Both the position numbers and the translations under genes were made by a program. The notes under the pieces are model-generated. The model saw only the letters and a list, made by a program, of their open reading frames with translations, was not told the DNA's origin and ran no database searches. A stretch of DNA of 64,000 nucleotides from Eulemur rufifrons (lineage: Eukaryota; Chordata; Mammalia; Primates; Lemuridae), in assembly GCF_041146395.1 (NCBI RefSeq), contig NC_090989.1, forward strand, positions 220,566,843-220,630,842, read 5' to 3'. Positions 12,621-22,757 of the stretch are shown piece after piece; positions within the stretch are counted from its first letter, which is position 1; each line of letters starts with the position of its first letter.

Positions 12621-14090
12621 ACAATCTGGAAAATTCTAGGAGAGTGATTTACTAAAACAAATTCTCAGACGGTAAGTGATCTTAGCTGACGGCCCAGTTT
12701 AGCCAACTCCTATTCTCTACTAATTTCCTGGATAGTCTTTCTGTAAAGACATTTTATTATAGTGTGCTTATTAAAATGGCTGTCAGAGCAGAGATAAAAC
12801 TAAAGTTTTAATGGTTGAGAAAAATTTTTTTACTGTGGCATGAGAATATTCACAAGCAGCATCCAGTTCTTGAAAAAAATACAATTCAGAAAAACCAACA
12901 GCTATGTCCACACTTTTGACTTGAGTACATGGGAAATACTCAAAATGTTCCCTTGTAAATGTCAAAGTTCTCCTCTAATACACTAACTTGCAGGGTTGCT
13001 GTGAGGATCAGTGATAACAGGTTTAAGGGACATGGGACATGGGAGGAACCAAGAGATAGTAGCTTTATTCCCTGGGAGCACTGCTATTAAATTGCTAAGA
13101 ATCTAGGCATATATGTTTTTCATTTTCCCAAAGTTTTTTTTTTTCATTATGTATGTAAATATGCTCTTCATGGCAGCTAAAGTGTTCTGCCTGATGACTA
13201 CTGGTCACAGATTGCATTGCACCTCCAGAAGTATTTTCTATACATTGATGTAATTACCTTTGAAAGGACATAGAGAATTAGGGCAACTCATCATTTTAAA
13301 GAAATTGACCTCAGAGGGGGATTCTTCTCCTAAGTGTCTCTCACTTGGTTGTCAAGGAGACTGACATCAGTCTATCCTGAAGCAGCCAATGAAAAGTGCT
13401 TTGGCACAAGGGGGCGGGTGCAAGTATTTACCCCAGGCATATTAAACTCATTTTCAGCTAACTCAAAGCATAAAGCAAAAGTATCTGCAGGGATGCTTAG
13501 GAGCAGGATCCCCCTCTAAGATCCTTTTCTTTAACATGGTGAATTGCCCTTATTCTTTACACACCATCGTAGCTAATTACACCAAAGTATTGAAAATCCC
13601 TCTTGAGGTGCAATGCAATCACTCTAAATCTACACTGGTCAGATCTTGAGATCCTTGGAGGTCAATCTTTAGTCACTAATTAATCAGCCCATGATAAATT
13701 TGCCTGTACCCAATTTGGCCGTTTCTCTCCAAGTTTAGGTGGTAAGTACAAAACTTTGCACACATAGATGAAGTACCAAGTTAAAAACAAAATAATAAAA
13801 ATCTAGTTTTTAAAAGACAACTATGTTTTGTACTTTTGGCTTTTTTTTTATTTTCTTGGTCAAGATGGCCTTGGGAAAGTCTCCTCACTTTTTTAGTGAG
13901 TTTAAAATGAAAAAAGTTGAACTAGATCGGTAGTTTCCTACCCTGGGCATCAAATCCTTGAACAAAGGCACAAGCATTGTCTATAGTCTGAAAAATAATA
14001 TATCCTTCCATTCATATGCTATCATTCAAAAAAATTTGAATTCTTAATTTTATTTTTTGTTTAATAAATATGTGTTAAATAATATCTTTA
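12621..14090. other. Low-copy stretch with promoter-like motifs
   Basis: No gene is supported. A compact cluster of promoter-type motifs at 13348-13418 is listed separately. The rest is AT-rich DNA without repeats I can name. Confidence 0.4.
13348..13418 (+). promoter_or_regulatory. X-box-like, CCAAT and GC-box cluster
   Basis: Within about 70 bp there is an imperfect RFX X-box-like half palindrome (GTTGTCAAGGAGAC at 13348-13361), a CCAAT box in favourable context (AGCCAATGA, core 13386-13390) and an Sp1-type GC box (GGGGGCGGG at 13410-13418). The order and spacing are promoter-like, but there is no CpG island and no transcript evidence. It could be chance. Confidence 0.25.
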
Positions 14091-14500
14091 TTATAACAAA
14101 TATAAAATTATACTTGTTAACTGTAGAATATGGGAAAATAAAGAGAAGATAAAATAAAACTAAACACCTGTAATCCTGCTACACAGATATAGTAACTATT
14201 CAAATTTCACTGTATATTCATCCAGTTTTCTTTCTATGCATATTTATACCTAGATCATTTTTAACAAACTGGAATATACTGCATGCATAATATTTTGTGA
14301 CTTGTGTTTTTGTTTTTTTACTTAATAACATATTGTAAACATCTTTCTAAATCACGAACTTTATTCCTACAATACGGTTGAAATGACATTCCTACATATG
14401 CGTACATACTGCTATTTTTGCATATTTAGGTTGTTTCTAATATTTCATTATTTTAAATAATGCTGCTATGAACATCTATGATATGATTAAATTTATATCA
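14090..14500 (-). mobile_element. Old L1M 3' fragment
   Basis: Plus-strand wording such as CACCTGTAATCCTGCTACAC, CTTTCTATGCATATTTATACC, and GGTTGTTTCTAATATTTC followed by AATAATGCTGCTATGAACAT is the reverse complement of L1M ORF2-tail/3'UTR text. The neighbouring fragment at 15290 reads the same way; both could be pieces of related insertions. Confidence 0.6.
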
Positions 14501-15289
14501 TTATGAATTAAGAATTATCCTTTTAGTGCTCAAATTATTCCATCTCTGGACAAAGGGAGACTCTTCATGGTGGCTCCTGAGTTCTCTTGATAAAATCACT
14601 ATATCCTTTTATAGCATCCCTGCTTTCTAGTATGATAAATGTTCCAGGCACTTTTTGTGTTCTGTTCTGTATCTGAAAACAGCTAATTCTCCAAGGAGCC
14701 CTCATCGCTTTTAGTGGAAAATGGTATTTAGAGAGCACCATCTGGGTACTAGCGCTGCTCACTGCTATTGCTACTGGCTTGGTAATTGTTGCTAGGACTT
14801 TTTAGGAGACTGAAATGGAAAATAAATTTTTAAAAGAGAAAATATGATGATGAGTTTATATTGATGTTTCCAGTTTCAATTTAAGATAATAAAGTTTGTA
14901 CTAATTTCTTTAATTTTATATTTTCTCTCTTTATTTTTACTCTGAAATCTTCATCCCTAATAACATTAACATACTCATGCTTGTACATTATCCTAATATC
15001 TATATATCCATATGTTAGGATAAAGTATAAACATGATTATGTTAATATATGTATTATATAAATAATATTTTTAGGATAATAATACCAAAACTATTATTAA
15101 CAGTATAATTATTGAAAGTTATTTAGGATTTTTGTTGTTCTTTTTATCTTTCTGTTCATCTCACTAGGAATGCACAGCCAAATCACTATGTTTTAAAGTC
15201 ACTTGAAATAACTCCCCTTTGTGTGTGTGATTTTGCTATCAACTCAACTCAAAGTTAGGTTAATGTGTTTATTTTTACTTCCTTTTTAG
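14501..15289. other. AT-rich gap, nothing recognised
   Basis: Mostly T/A-rich sequence with TATATA-like tracts near 15000-15110. No gene, structured RNA or repeat family is recognised. Confidence 0.5.
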
Positions 15290-15502
15290 AAATTCTTCTT
15301 TTTTTATTCTATCTTCTTTTTTTAAATTATGGATAATACTAACTTGCTTCCAAAGTCAAATGTACTAAAAAGGTATACCCGGAGAAGTCTTGCTCTCATC
15401 CCTGTCTTCTTCATCCTGTTCTCTCTATCCCTCTGGACATAATCATTTTTTTAAATAAATAGTGATGTATCCTTCTTGTGTTTCTTTTTACTACACACAC
15501 CC

Positions 15503-15545
<43 letters not shown>

Positions 15546-15885
15546 TAAACGGTAACCAGGATTAACATGTCTTCCATCTTGCTCTTTCATTTAACAATTC
15601 GTCCTGGAGATGACTCCAGTCAGTGCATAGAAATAGATCTTGTTCCTTCTCTCAGTTGCATTACATGGATAAACATCATGGTTCAAGCAGTTTCGACTGG
15701 TGGACATTTGGGTTGTTTCCAGTCTTTTGCTCTTAAAAATCATCCTGTAATAAATAGCCATGCATTCACTTATTTTCATCTTTTCAGGTGATATCACTTT
15801 TAAATGTATGTAAATACATACATGATGAATAAAATACAAGCTATTTTTGAATATTACTGAATTTGCAGTGGTCTCTTTCACCATT
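15290..15885 (-). mobile_element. Old L1M fragment with CA microsatellite
   Basis: The plus strand carries reverse L1M text: a C-rich block (CTCATCCCTGTCTTCTTCATCC), then after the CA repeat ACATTTGGGTTGTTTCCAGT followed by CTTTTGCTCTTAAAAATCAT, which mirrors the L1 reverse-ORF2 end seen at 25360-25450. Ends are approximate. Confidence 0.65.
15487..15542. repeat. (CA)n microsatellite
   Basis: About twenty CA units with two short interruptions at the left (CCCCTACAC). Long enough to be polymorphic. Confidence 0.95.
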
Positions 15886-16429
15886 TGGCATTGTCTCAGT
15901 TAATATATTCAACACTTGCAGCTCCCATCATGTGAGGGTACGGAAAAACCTCTAATGGAGGGGTGGTGAACCTGTCGCCCTAACCTGTGGTCTTCTAGGT
16001 CCTTAAGTGCAGCCCTTTGACTAAATCTAAATTTTACAGAACAAATCGTTTTATTTTTATGAACACATTTTTGTTCATCTTTTATATTTTTATTTTATTT
16101 TAAAAATGAACATACTTAAAATACCAAAGAATAAGATAAGTTTCAATGAAATAATCCTCCCAGATTGACTGGCACAATTAGAACATTAGTAAACCATACA
16201 TAAGAGCTAAACTGATGGCTGCTACACTCATGATTTAGTTCTAACGTCTCCCGCCTGCCTGGAGCCACTACCGCAGGAGGCTGGTTGGGGAAGTTTATGG
16301 GGGTCGAGTACACCAGTCTGTTATCAGCTTTTGACAAAGGTGCACTGTGTTTGTGTTTGAAGTGGAATTTGTGAATAGTTGCACAGCTCAACAATATTTC
16401 TTAATTCTGTCTGCTTAACAGCTCATCGT

Positions 16430-18640
16430 GTCAAAGAAGACCAGGAGGATGCTGAAGGAAGAAGACAGATTTTTTAATGAGAATTGGGAATTGCAATATT
16501 ATCTTGTTTCTGCTAAAGATAAGATGATTTGCTTGTTTTGTGATACTGCGATATCAACATTAAAGAAATTCAATGCTCATTAGCATTATAACACTCGTAA
16601 AGACCACAAATATTTTAAATGAGAGGGAAAGATGTGAAAGGCTATATTGCAGAAAGGAAAAGATGAAAAGCAAAAGCAAAGACAATTTTTTCAAGGAGCA
16701 ATAAGACCTAGAAATAATGCCACTGAAGCAACTTATAAAGTAGCTTCTATACACCGAAAAAAAGGGAAACCATTCAGTGACACAGAAATTGTGAAAGAAT
16801 TCGTTGTCAAAGTTGTAGGATGCTTAGACCCAGGTAACATTTCAAAGTATAATAAAAACACTGCCTCTTTCAAGGAGAACCATAACTGATCCGCAGGGTG
16901 AATCAGCTTTCAACTTAACAGAACTTCACTCAATACTTCAAAATGAAAATATATGTTATTCAATTGCTTTGGATGAATCAACTGACACTACTGACTCAGT
17001 GCAGGTTTTATACTTCATTTGGGTCATAACAGATTTTCTTTGCTACAAAGAGTTACCATTCCCGTGAACAGAACACAGGGAATAGATGTATTCAACAACT
17101 TTCAAGATAAACATCATGAAGTTGGACTGAATTTGGTAAACTTAGTGAATGTATGTACAGACAGTGCATCTTCCATGACAGGAAAACATGAAGGGTTTAT
17201 AGCACAGATTAAAAAAAAAAAAGTATACGGCCGGGCGCGGTGGCTCACGCCTGTAATCCTAGCACTCTGGGAGGCCGAGGCGGGTGGATTGCTCAAGGTC
17301 AGGAGTTCGAGACCAGCCTGAGCGAGACCCCGTCTCTACTAAAAATAGAAAGACATTATATGGACAACTAAAAATCTATATAGAAAAAATTAGCCGGGCA
17401 TAGTGGCGCATGCCTGTAGTCCCAGCTACTTGGGAGGCTGAGGCAGTAGGATCGCTTAAGCCCAGGAGTCTGAGGTTGCTGTGAGCTAAGCTGACGCCAC
17501 GGCACTCACTCTAGCCTGGGCAACAAAGTGAGACTCTGTCTCAACAACAAAAAAAAAAAAAAAAAAAAAAAAAAAGTATTAACAGATCCAGATGCTCTCA
17601 TTTCTTTTCACTGTATTTTGCATCAGTAAAATCTCTGTGCTAAAGTTACTATTTTAATTGACAATTTGCAACAAGTTATAAGTATTTTAACTATATTTAT
17701 GCAAATGCAACATGGCATCATCAGTTTTGTAACATGCTAAAGTTGAATGATGAGGTATTCAATGTGCATTTGCCATGTCATTCTAAAGTGCATTGGCTAT
17801 CACAGGGACAGGCGTTAACCAAAATTTTATCTCTGTGAGAACAAATAGTTAAATTTTATGAAGAACAGAATCAGCAATGTGAATTACTAAAAGATTTCTA
17901 TAGGAATGCAGCATTTCTGTGTGATATGTCAAATCAAAACAACTTGAGTATTTCTTTGCAACATAAAACTAAGTCTATGTATTATATGTAGCAAAAAATG
18001 CAAGCATTTTGAAAAAAAGCTATCTTTTCAAAACACTTCTTCTTCAAAAGAAAATTTCGGATGAACATTTTCCCCATTTAGCAAAGGTCATTGATGAGCA
18101 GGATGATATATGCAAATCATTTGAAGAATATGCAGCTGTTATAGACCTATTAATTGAAGAATACAATGAAAAGTTTGATGACTTTGATGACTTTGAGACT
18201 CATGACATCACACTCAAGTTAGCATTTCAGCCTCACCTAGTTGATGTCACCAAGGTACCTAAAGAACTACAGATGGAATTGATTGAGCTGTCAGTAGATA
18301 ACGTTTTAAAGTCATTGTCTGATGCTAAGAAAGATCCAATTGAAATATGAAAAAATGCAGCATACCCATGCCTTTGGCAACACATCCAAAAAAATGCTTT
18401 CTTGCTTTTCAATGACTTATTGTTGTGAATCTACATTCTCCTACCCAAATCAAGATGCCCTTAAAGTCACAAATGACTGCTACCCATCTAGAAGACCAAC
18501 TGAAACTGTGGACCTCCACGCTGCAATCAAATATTCAAATGCTTTCCAACAAAAAACAGACATAGCAGTCATTAAAAGGTTATTTAACTTTAAAATAATA
18601 AGTAGTTTTCATTTTATGAAAGTATTAAGTACATTGTAGT
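16430..18640 (+). pseudogene. Broken BED-finger hAT transposase
   Basis: Conceptual reading across frames gives, in order: a BED zinc finger near 16520-16610 (CLFCDT, then a His and HYNTRKDH); a linker with KPFSDTEIVKEFV near 16770; a first catalytic region with [12 protein letters not shown] near 16970; [15 protein letters not shown] with the second Asp near 17155-17200; the hAT hallmark FHCILHQ near 17600, just past the Alu; a long helical segment at 18009-18350 ending in LQMELIELSVDNVLKS; and a C-terminal dimerisation-like segment with CCESTFSYPNQ near 18420. This is the architecture of the GTF2IRD2/ZBED5/FAM200-related Charlie transposases. Several stops (one inside the zinc finger), frameshifts and the Alu kill it. 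The open frames left (16647, 17019, 18009, 18322) are fragments of one protein. Confidence 0.8.
17229..17560 (+). mobile_element. Young lemur-type Alu inside the hAT
   Basis: Starts GGCCGGGCGCGGTGGCTCAC with intact CpGs and ends in a long A tail. Between the arms it carries an extra segment (about 17348-17385, with TATATGGACAACTAAAAATC) and the right arm has GAGGCAGTAGGATCGCTTAA and GCTGACGCCACGGCACTCAC, both typical of lemur Alus. The target was an A-rich stretch of the transposase frame: AAAAAGTAT occurs on both sides (ending at 17225 and 17579). Little decay of CpG sites indicates that it is the youngest SINE in the window. Confidence 0.93.
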
Positions 18641-18770
18641 TAGATTTTTACAAACTAATGTACATTTTTAAGTACATCTAAATGAACTTTCTAGAATGTG
18701 GCCTTATTTGATTATAGATAAATTAATACGGACTTACAACATGAAAAAGTCCCCCACCCCTGCTCTAACA

Positions 18771-20144
18771 TTTAAAAAGAGACCTCATACCAGACTACAT
18801 AAGCATTTTTCATACCCAAAAGAAAACATATAAATATCTCTTAAAGGAAAAAATTCTATATCTCTCTAATATTTTACTTAATTTTGCTTAAATATATAAT
18901 GCAAAATGAAATATAAATGCTTTACAATTCTTGTCCTTGTAAAATTGAAATACTAAACAATTTTACAAAGTCAAAGCAAACAGACCTACAAAGGTAATAA
19001 CATTCAAATCAGCAATGCTAATTTGATTTGAGGGATGATGTGGCTTTTGTAAAAGGTAGCCAGGTCCTTCATTGTGAACGTAGTACTGATCACAGGCCGG
19101 AGGGGGAACCACAGCGTTGGGCGAGGATCAGGTTTTTTGGAATCTGGTTCATTCCTACGCTTGGGGTGCCCTTGTAATGATTCATTCTCCAACTACTTTC
19201 CTCCATCTAAAGTACTGTCAAACTCTAACATTACACTCCATTCCATTATTTGACCTTCAGTTTAGGAAAATGTATCCATTCCAAATTAGATTGACTTCTG
19301 CTCTGTTCCTATCGGACTTCAAAAATTAAAGGTAAACCGCTCAGTATTAACACAACGTCCACTGTACATTAATACTAAGTTCTGAGATTCAGTCTGATGA
19401 TCTTGAACATTGTATGTCTGTCTGTACGTGTGTGTGTATATATAGTCATTTGAGATTTCCCCAGCATTTCACTTCTAGTAAACAGTAGAGCTGAGATTCA
19501 CACCCAGGTGTTTCTGTTCTACTACACCATCCAGACTAAAACAGGCTGGTGGTCTTTCATGGTTTGGAGATATGAAGACAGAAGTGATTCATTCGGAGGC
19601 GCCTTGGATCTGAACCCAGACAATTATAGCACAGCTTTGCTACAAACCAGCTTTGTGAACTTGGACATGTCCCTGAACCTCTCAGGGTTTCAACTTGCTC
19701 ATCTGTAGTGTGAGGGGGCTGCATTAGGGCATTGCTAGTGCGCTTCACAGTTCTAACTTCTGTGAATTTTGTACACTGGCAAAATATCCCATATATGACA
19801 GAGGAATGACTCCAGTGATATTCTCTCTTTTTTCCATGGAGTTTCTGATTTCATCATTAAGCATCAACAAATGGGGTCAAAGCAAAGGGAAAGACTGGGA
19901 AATTTTTCTGTGAATTTGGAAAGCATGTAATCCAAATAATTTAGTGCTAAAAGGATGATCATTTAATTGAAGGAAATGGTTTTTTAAACTCCTATATATT
20001 ATTATAGACCCACCACACAGAAGTAGCTTTGTGATTTCCCTAAGATCACACAGCTTATTTGTATTATAGATAGGATTTATTACCTGGGTTATTAGGATTT
20101 GACATATCATGGGCCCTTAAAATTATCTTCTCATATTTACCATC
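18771..20144. other. Low-copy gap, short MIR-like traces
   Basis: No gene found. Short phrases at about 19470-19540 and 20020-20060 (TTTCCCTAAGATCACACAGC) look like minus-strand MIR cores but are too short to bound. A small GT tract is at 19425-19442. Confidence 0.4.
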
Positions 20145-20158
20145 AAAAATACAGAAAA

Positions 20159-20206
20159 CGTTGGACTTGACAGTCTCTGCAAAATAAAAAAAAAAAAGAA
20201 AAAGAA
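20159..20206 (+). mobile_element. Tiny retro-insertion with A tail
   Basis: A 48 bp insert (about 27 bp of unique sequence starting CGTTGGACTTGACAG plus an A/G-rich tail) is bracketed by a perfect 14 bp direct repeat, AAAAATACAGAAAA, at 20145-20158 and 20207-20220. This is what an extremely 5'-truncated L1-driven insertion would leave. Source element not identifiable from so few bases. Confidence 0.6.
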
Positions 20207-20221
20207 AAAAATACAGAAAAG

Positions 20222-20470
20222 GAAAGCAGTGTAAGAAAGTGGTTAAAAATAGGCTCTGAAATGAAACTGGCTGAAAATTCTAGCAGCACCACAGGCTGTG
20301 TGATTTTGAGCCAATTACATAATTTCTTTATGCCTCAGTTTTCTTCATCTCTAAAATGGGGGTGACAATAATTGCACATATGTTTAATTTATCAGGAGAA
20401 TTAAAATAGTAATCCACATAAATTGTTTAGGACACTGCCTAGAACATAGAAAATAATAAATATTAACTAG
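20222..20470 (+). mobile_element. MIR SINE
   Basis: Good MIR body: AAGCAGTGTAAGAAAGTGG at the start, GGCTGTGTGATTTTGAGCCA in the middle, TTATGCCTCAGTTTTCTTCA and ATCTCTAAAATGGGGGTGAC, and a 3' end with ACTGCCTAGAACATAG. Confidence 0.85.
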
Positions 20471-21542
20471 AATTAAGATTAGACTATATATTTAATACAC
20501 CTGCTAGATTTGTATTCATTTTTCAATGACATTTCTTTCACCGATATGCAGGACCAGAATTATTCTAAAATGATCACTCAAGGATTGTCAGATCAGACGT
20601 TAGATTATGATTTTTAAAAATGCCCACTAGCAAAAATGAACTGTAAAATTAATTTTAAGAAATTTGGACCCAGGTATAAAGCTGTTTTCCACTAAAGTAT
20701 TCTAAGAGCAAGTTATTCCCTTGAAAATCCTTCAAAATATAATCACAAATCACATGTAAGTAACATTTCATTCACTGCTTTTCTCAAGATTTTTGTCCCT
20801 CATTAAGCAGTTGATGATTTGATATTTGCCAGGGTACGGACATTGCTTTAACATCCCCATATTTAACTGACAGCAATTAAATCCATTTAACACACTGTGT
20901 ATGAATTTCAAAATGCCTTTATGACTGTTTATCTCATCTTTATGGACCTTTAAACTTAATAGCTTTGGTTGCAATAAAGAAGTGATTTCCAGAAGTTAAG
21001 TATCTCTTCAAGGCCACTGCTAGTCTGTCCAGTTGATCAGAATTATGATGTCATCCAGGCACAGACCTCCACGTGTCCTTGCTCTTCAACTTGTACACCA
21101 AGTAGCAATGTGTGAGGGTAGAGGTGGGAAGTGTCATGGTCCCCTGTCATCAAACAAGGACTTTAGTCAATGGAAATACTAGTTCAGTTCAAGAAATACT
21201 CATGTTGCAGTTTTGCTCAGGTTCAATAGTTTTAGGATAATTATATAGGTTCGCTTAAAACTCACAGTACAGTATCCCTGGTCAGAGTTATCACCCATTC
21301 CTCTCCCTCCCCTGCTGAAATGTGAAGGTATCCAGTCTTAAACCCAGAGCTCTAGGAGAATATAATGAAAAGGACTAGCTCAGGGGCACATTCCTCAACC
21401 CACCTTTCCCAGCCACTCATTCTCTGAGCTCCCTCTCCCCTTCAGTAAAATGTCCCCGTCTCTCTCAACGCCTGAGACCTCTATTAACCCCATCTAGCCA
21501 CACAGCTCACTCCTTTCCCACCACACACACACAGACACACAC
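20471..21542. other. Low-copy gap, nothing recognised
   Basis: No gene or confident repeat. A C-rich block at 21290-21530 ends in a short CA-rich tract that abuts the inverted-duplication arm at 21543. Confidence 0.5.
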
Positions 21543-21752
21543 GAGAAAGCAGCCATAGACTACAGTAAGTGAATGAGTGTGGCTGTGTTCCAATAAAACT
21601 TTATTTGCAAAAACGGGCAGCAGGCTTAACTTTTGGTTCATGGGCAATACCTTAAAGACTCTTTACCTCGGGCAAGCAGTTTTCTGTTTTATCTATGAGA
21701 GTAGTTCTCAACCTGGGATAATTTTGCCCCCTAGGGGACATTGGCAAATGTC
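21543..21752. repeat. Inverted-duplication arm A
   Basis: This 210 bp arm is the reverse complement of 22400-22610 at roughly 95 percent identity by eye (about ten differences). It carries the same composite: part of a hAT MITE (with CCAATAAAACTTTATTTGC), an about 60 bp spacer, and the terminal part of MER20 (AGTAGTTCTCAACCTGGG). Arm A is only a fragment of the two MITEs, while the other locus has both complete, so A looks like the derived copy. Confidence 0.85.
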
Positions 21753-22241
21753 CTTTGCAGTATTCTTATTTTTCTCAGGTTCAGTCACTCATCCCCCACC
21801 CCACAGCACCCACCATACACACTCATCCCATACTCACATCCATTCCATTGGGCCAAATCTGTTTCATTCGCCAGCTAGTCCTTCTTAACCAGTAAGTCAA
21901 GGAAATCCGAAAAGACACAGCTTTTTGCTAAAAGAGGAGTGGATACTTTCACTACCCACTCAAAAGATGCTTAGGGGGCAAAAGAGTAAGCTAAGATGAA
22001 TTAACATGACTAATGATTTGAGGGATGACAAAATTGCTGAGGAAACCACCAGATTTCCTAATAAACACAACTTAACCCACTTTTTAAAGATGTATCATTA
22101 AAAAAAAATAAAAAATAAGAACTAGAAAAAAACAGCTTTTAATAGTCTTTAATAGTGATAAAATTAATTCTGTGATTCTTTTCATCAAGCCGTGGGGACA
22201 TGATAAACAAACTGACAATTTACTTAAGTATCTTCAAGACC

Positions 22242-22452
22242 AGCGTTTCTCTACCTCAGCCTTATGGATATTTTGGGCAGGATAATGTTCTTTTGTTGGG
22301 GCCGTCTTATGCATTGTAGGATGTTTAGCAGTATCTCTGGACTCTACTCACTAGATGCTAGTAGCATCGTCCTCCAGTTGTGACAACCAAAATGTTCCAG
22401 ACATTGCCAAATGTCCCTTAGGGGACAAAATTATCCCAGGTTGAGAACTACT
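22242..22452 (-). mobile_element. MER20 (hAT-Charlie MITE)
   Basis: The plus strand reads CAGCGTTTCTCTACCTCAGC at one end and CCCAGGTTGAGAACTACT at the other, with CTCACTAGATGCTAGTAGCA in the middle: the MER20 pattern on the reverse strand. MER20 is a eutherian-wide nonautonomous element. Its right half forms one end of inverted arm B. Confidence 0.85.
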
Positions 22453-22610
22453 CTCATAGATAAAACAGAAAACTGCTTGCCCTAGGTAATGAGTCTTTAA
22501 GGTATTGCCCATGAACCAAAAGTAAAGCCTGCTGCCTTGTTTTTGCAAATAAAGTTTTATTGGAACACAGCCACACTCATTCACTTACTATAGTCTACGG
22601 CTGCTTTCTC
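22400..22610. repeat. Inverted-duplication arm B
   Basis: Partner of 21543-21752 in inverted orientation, separated by a 647 bp spacer. It spans the junction between a complete MER20 and a complete second hAT-like MITE. RNA crossing both arms could fold into a long hairpin. Confidence 0.85.
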
Positions 22611-22757
22611 ACTAAGACAGCAGGGTTCAATAGTGGTAACGAAGATTGTATGACCCACAAAACCAAAAATATTTACTGAAATATTTTGAAAAATCTATAT
22701 GGAAAAATATGGCTATTTACAAAAAAAAAAAAGTTTGACAACCTCTGCCCTAGTCTA
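22515..22757 (-). mobile_element. Charlie-like MITE
   Basis: Plus-strand text runs from GCCTGCTGCC through GCAAATAAAGTTTTATTGGA, ACACAGCCACACTCATTCAC, and ends TTTGACAACCTCTG, whose reverse complement CAGAGGTTGTCAAA resembles the CAGGGGTCRGCAAAC end of a common eutherian hAT MITE. Family name not recalled with certainty. Its inner half is shared with arm A. Confidence 0.7.

Larger units (their letters stand above)
15958..18762 (+). mobile_element. hAT-Charlie DNA transposon, near full length
   Basis: The left end (15958) reads GAGGGGTGGTGAACC and the right end, reverse complemented, CAGGGGTGGGGGAC, consistent with the CAGGGGT terminal inverted repeat of Charlie elements with one change at the first base. 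An 8 bp duplication flanks it: CTCTAATG at 15950-15957 and CTCTAACA at 18763-18770, six of eight matching with two transitions. Total length is 2805 bp, of which about 330 bp is a nested Alu. It encodes a decayed BED-finger/hAT transposase, described separately. Subfamily not known. Confidence 0.85.
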
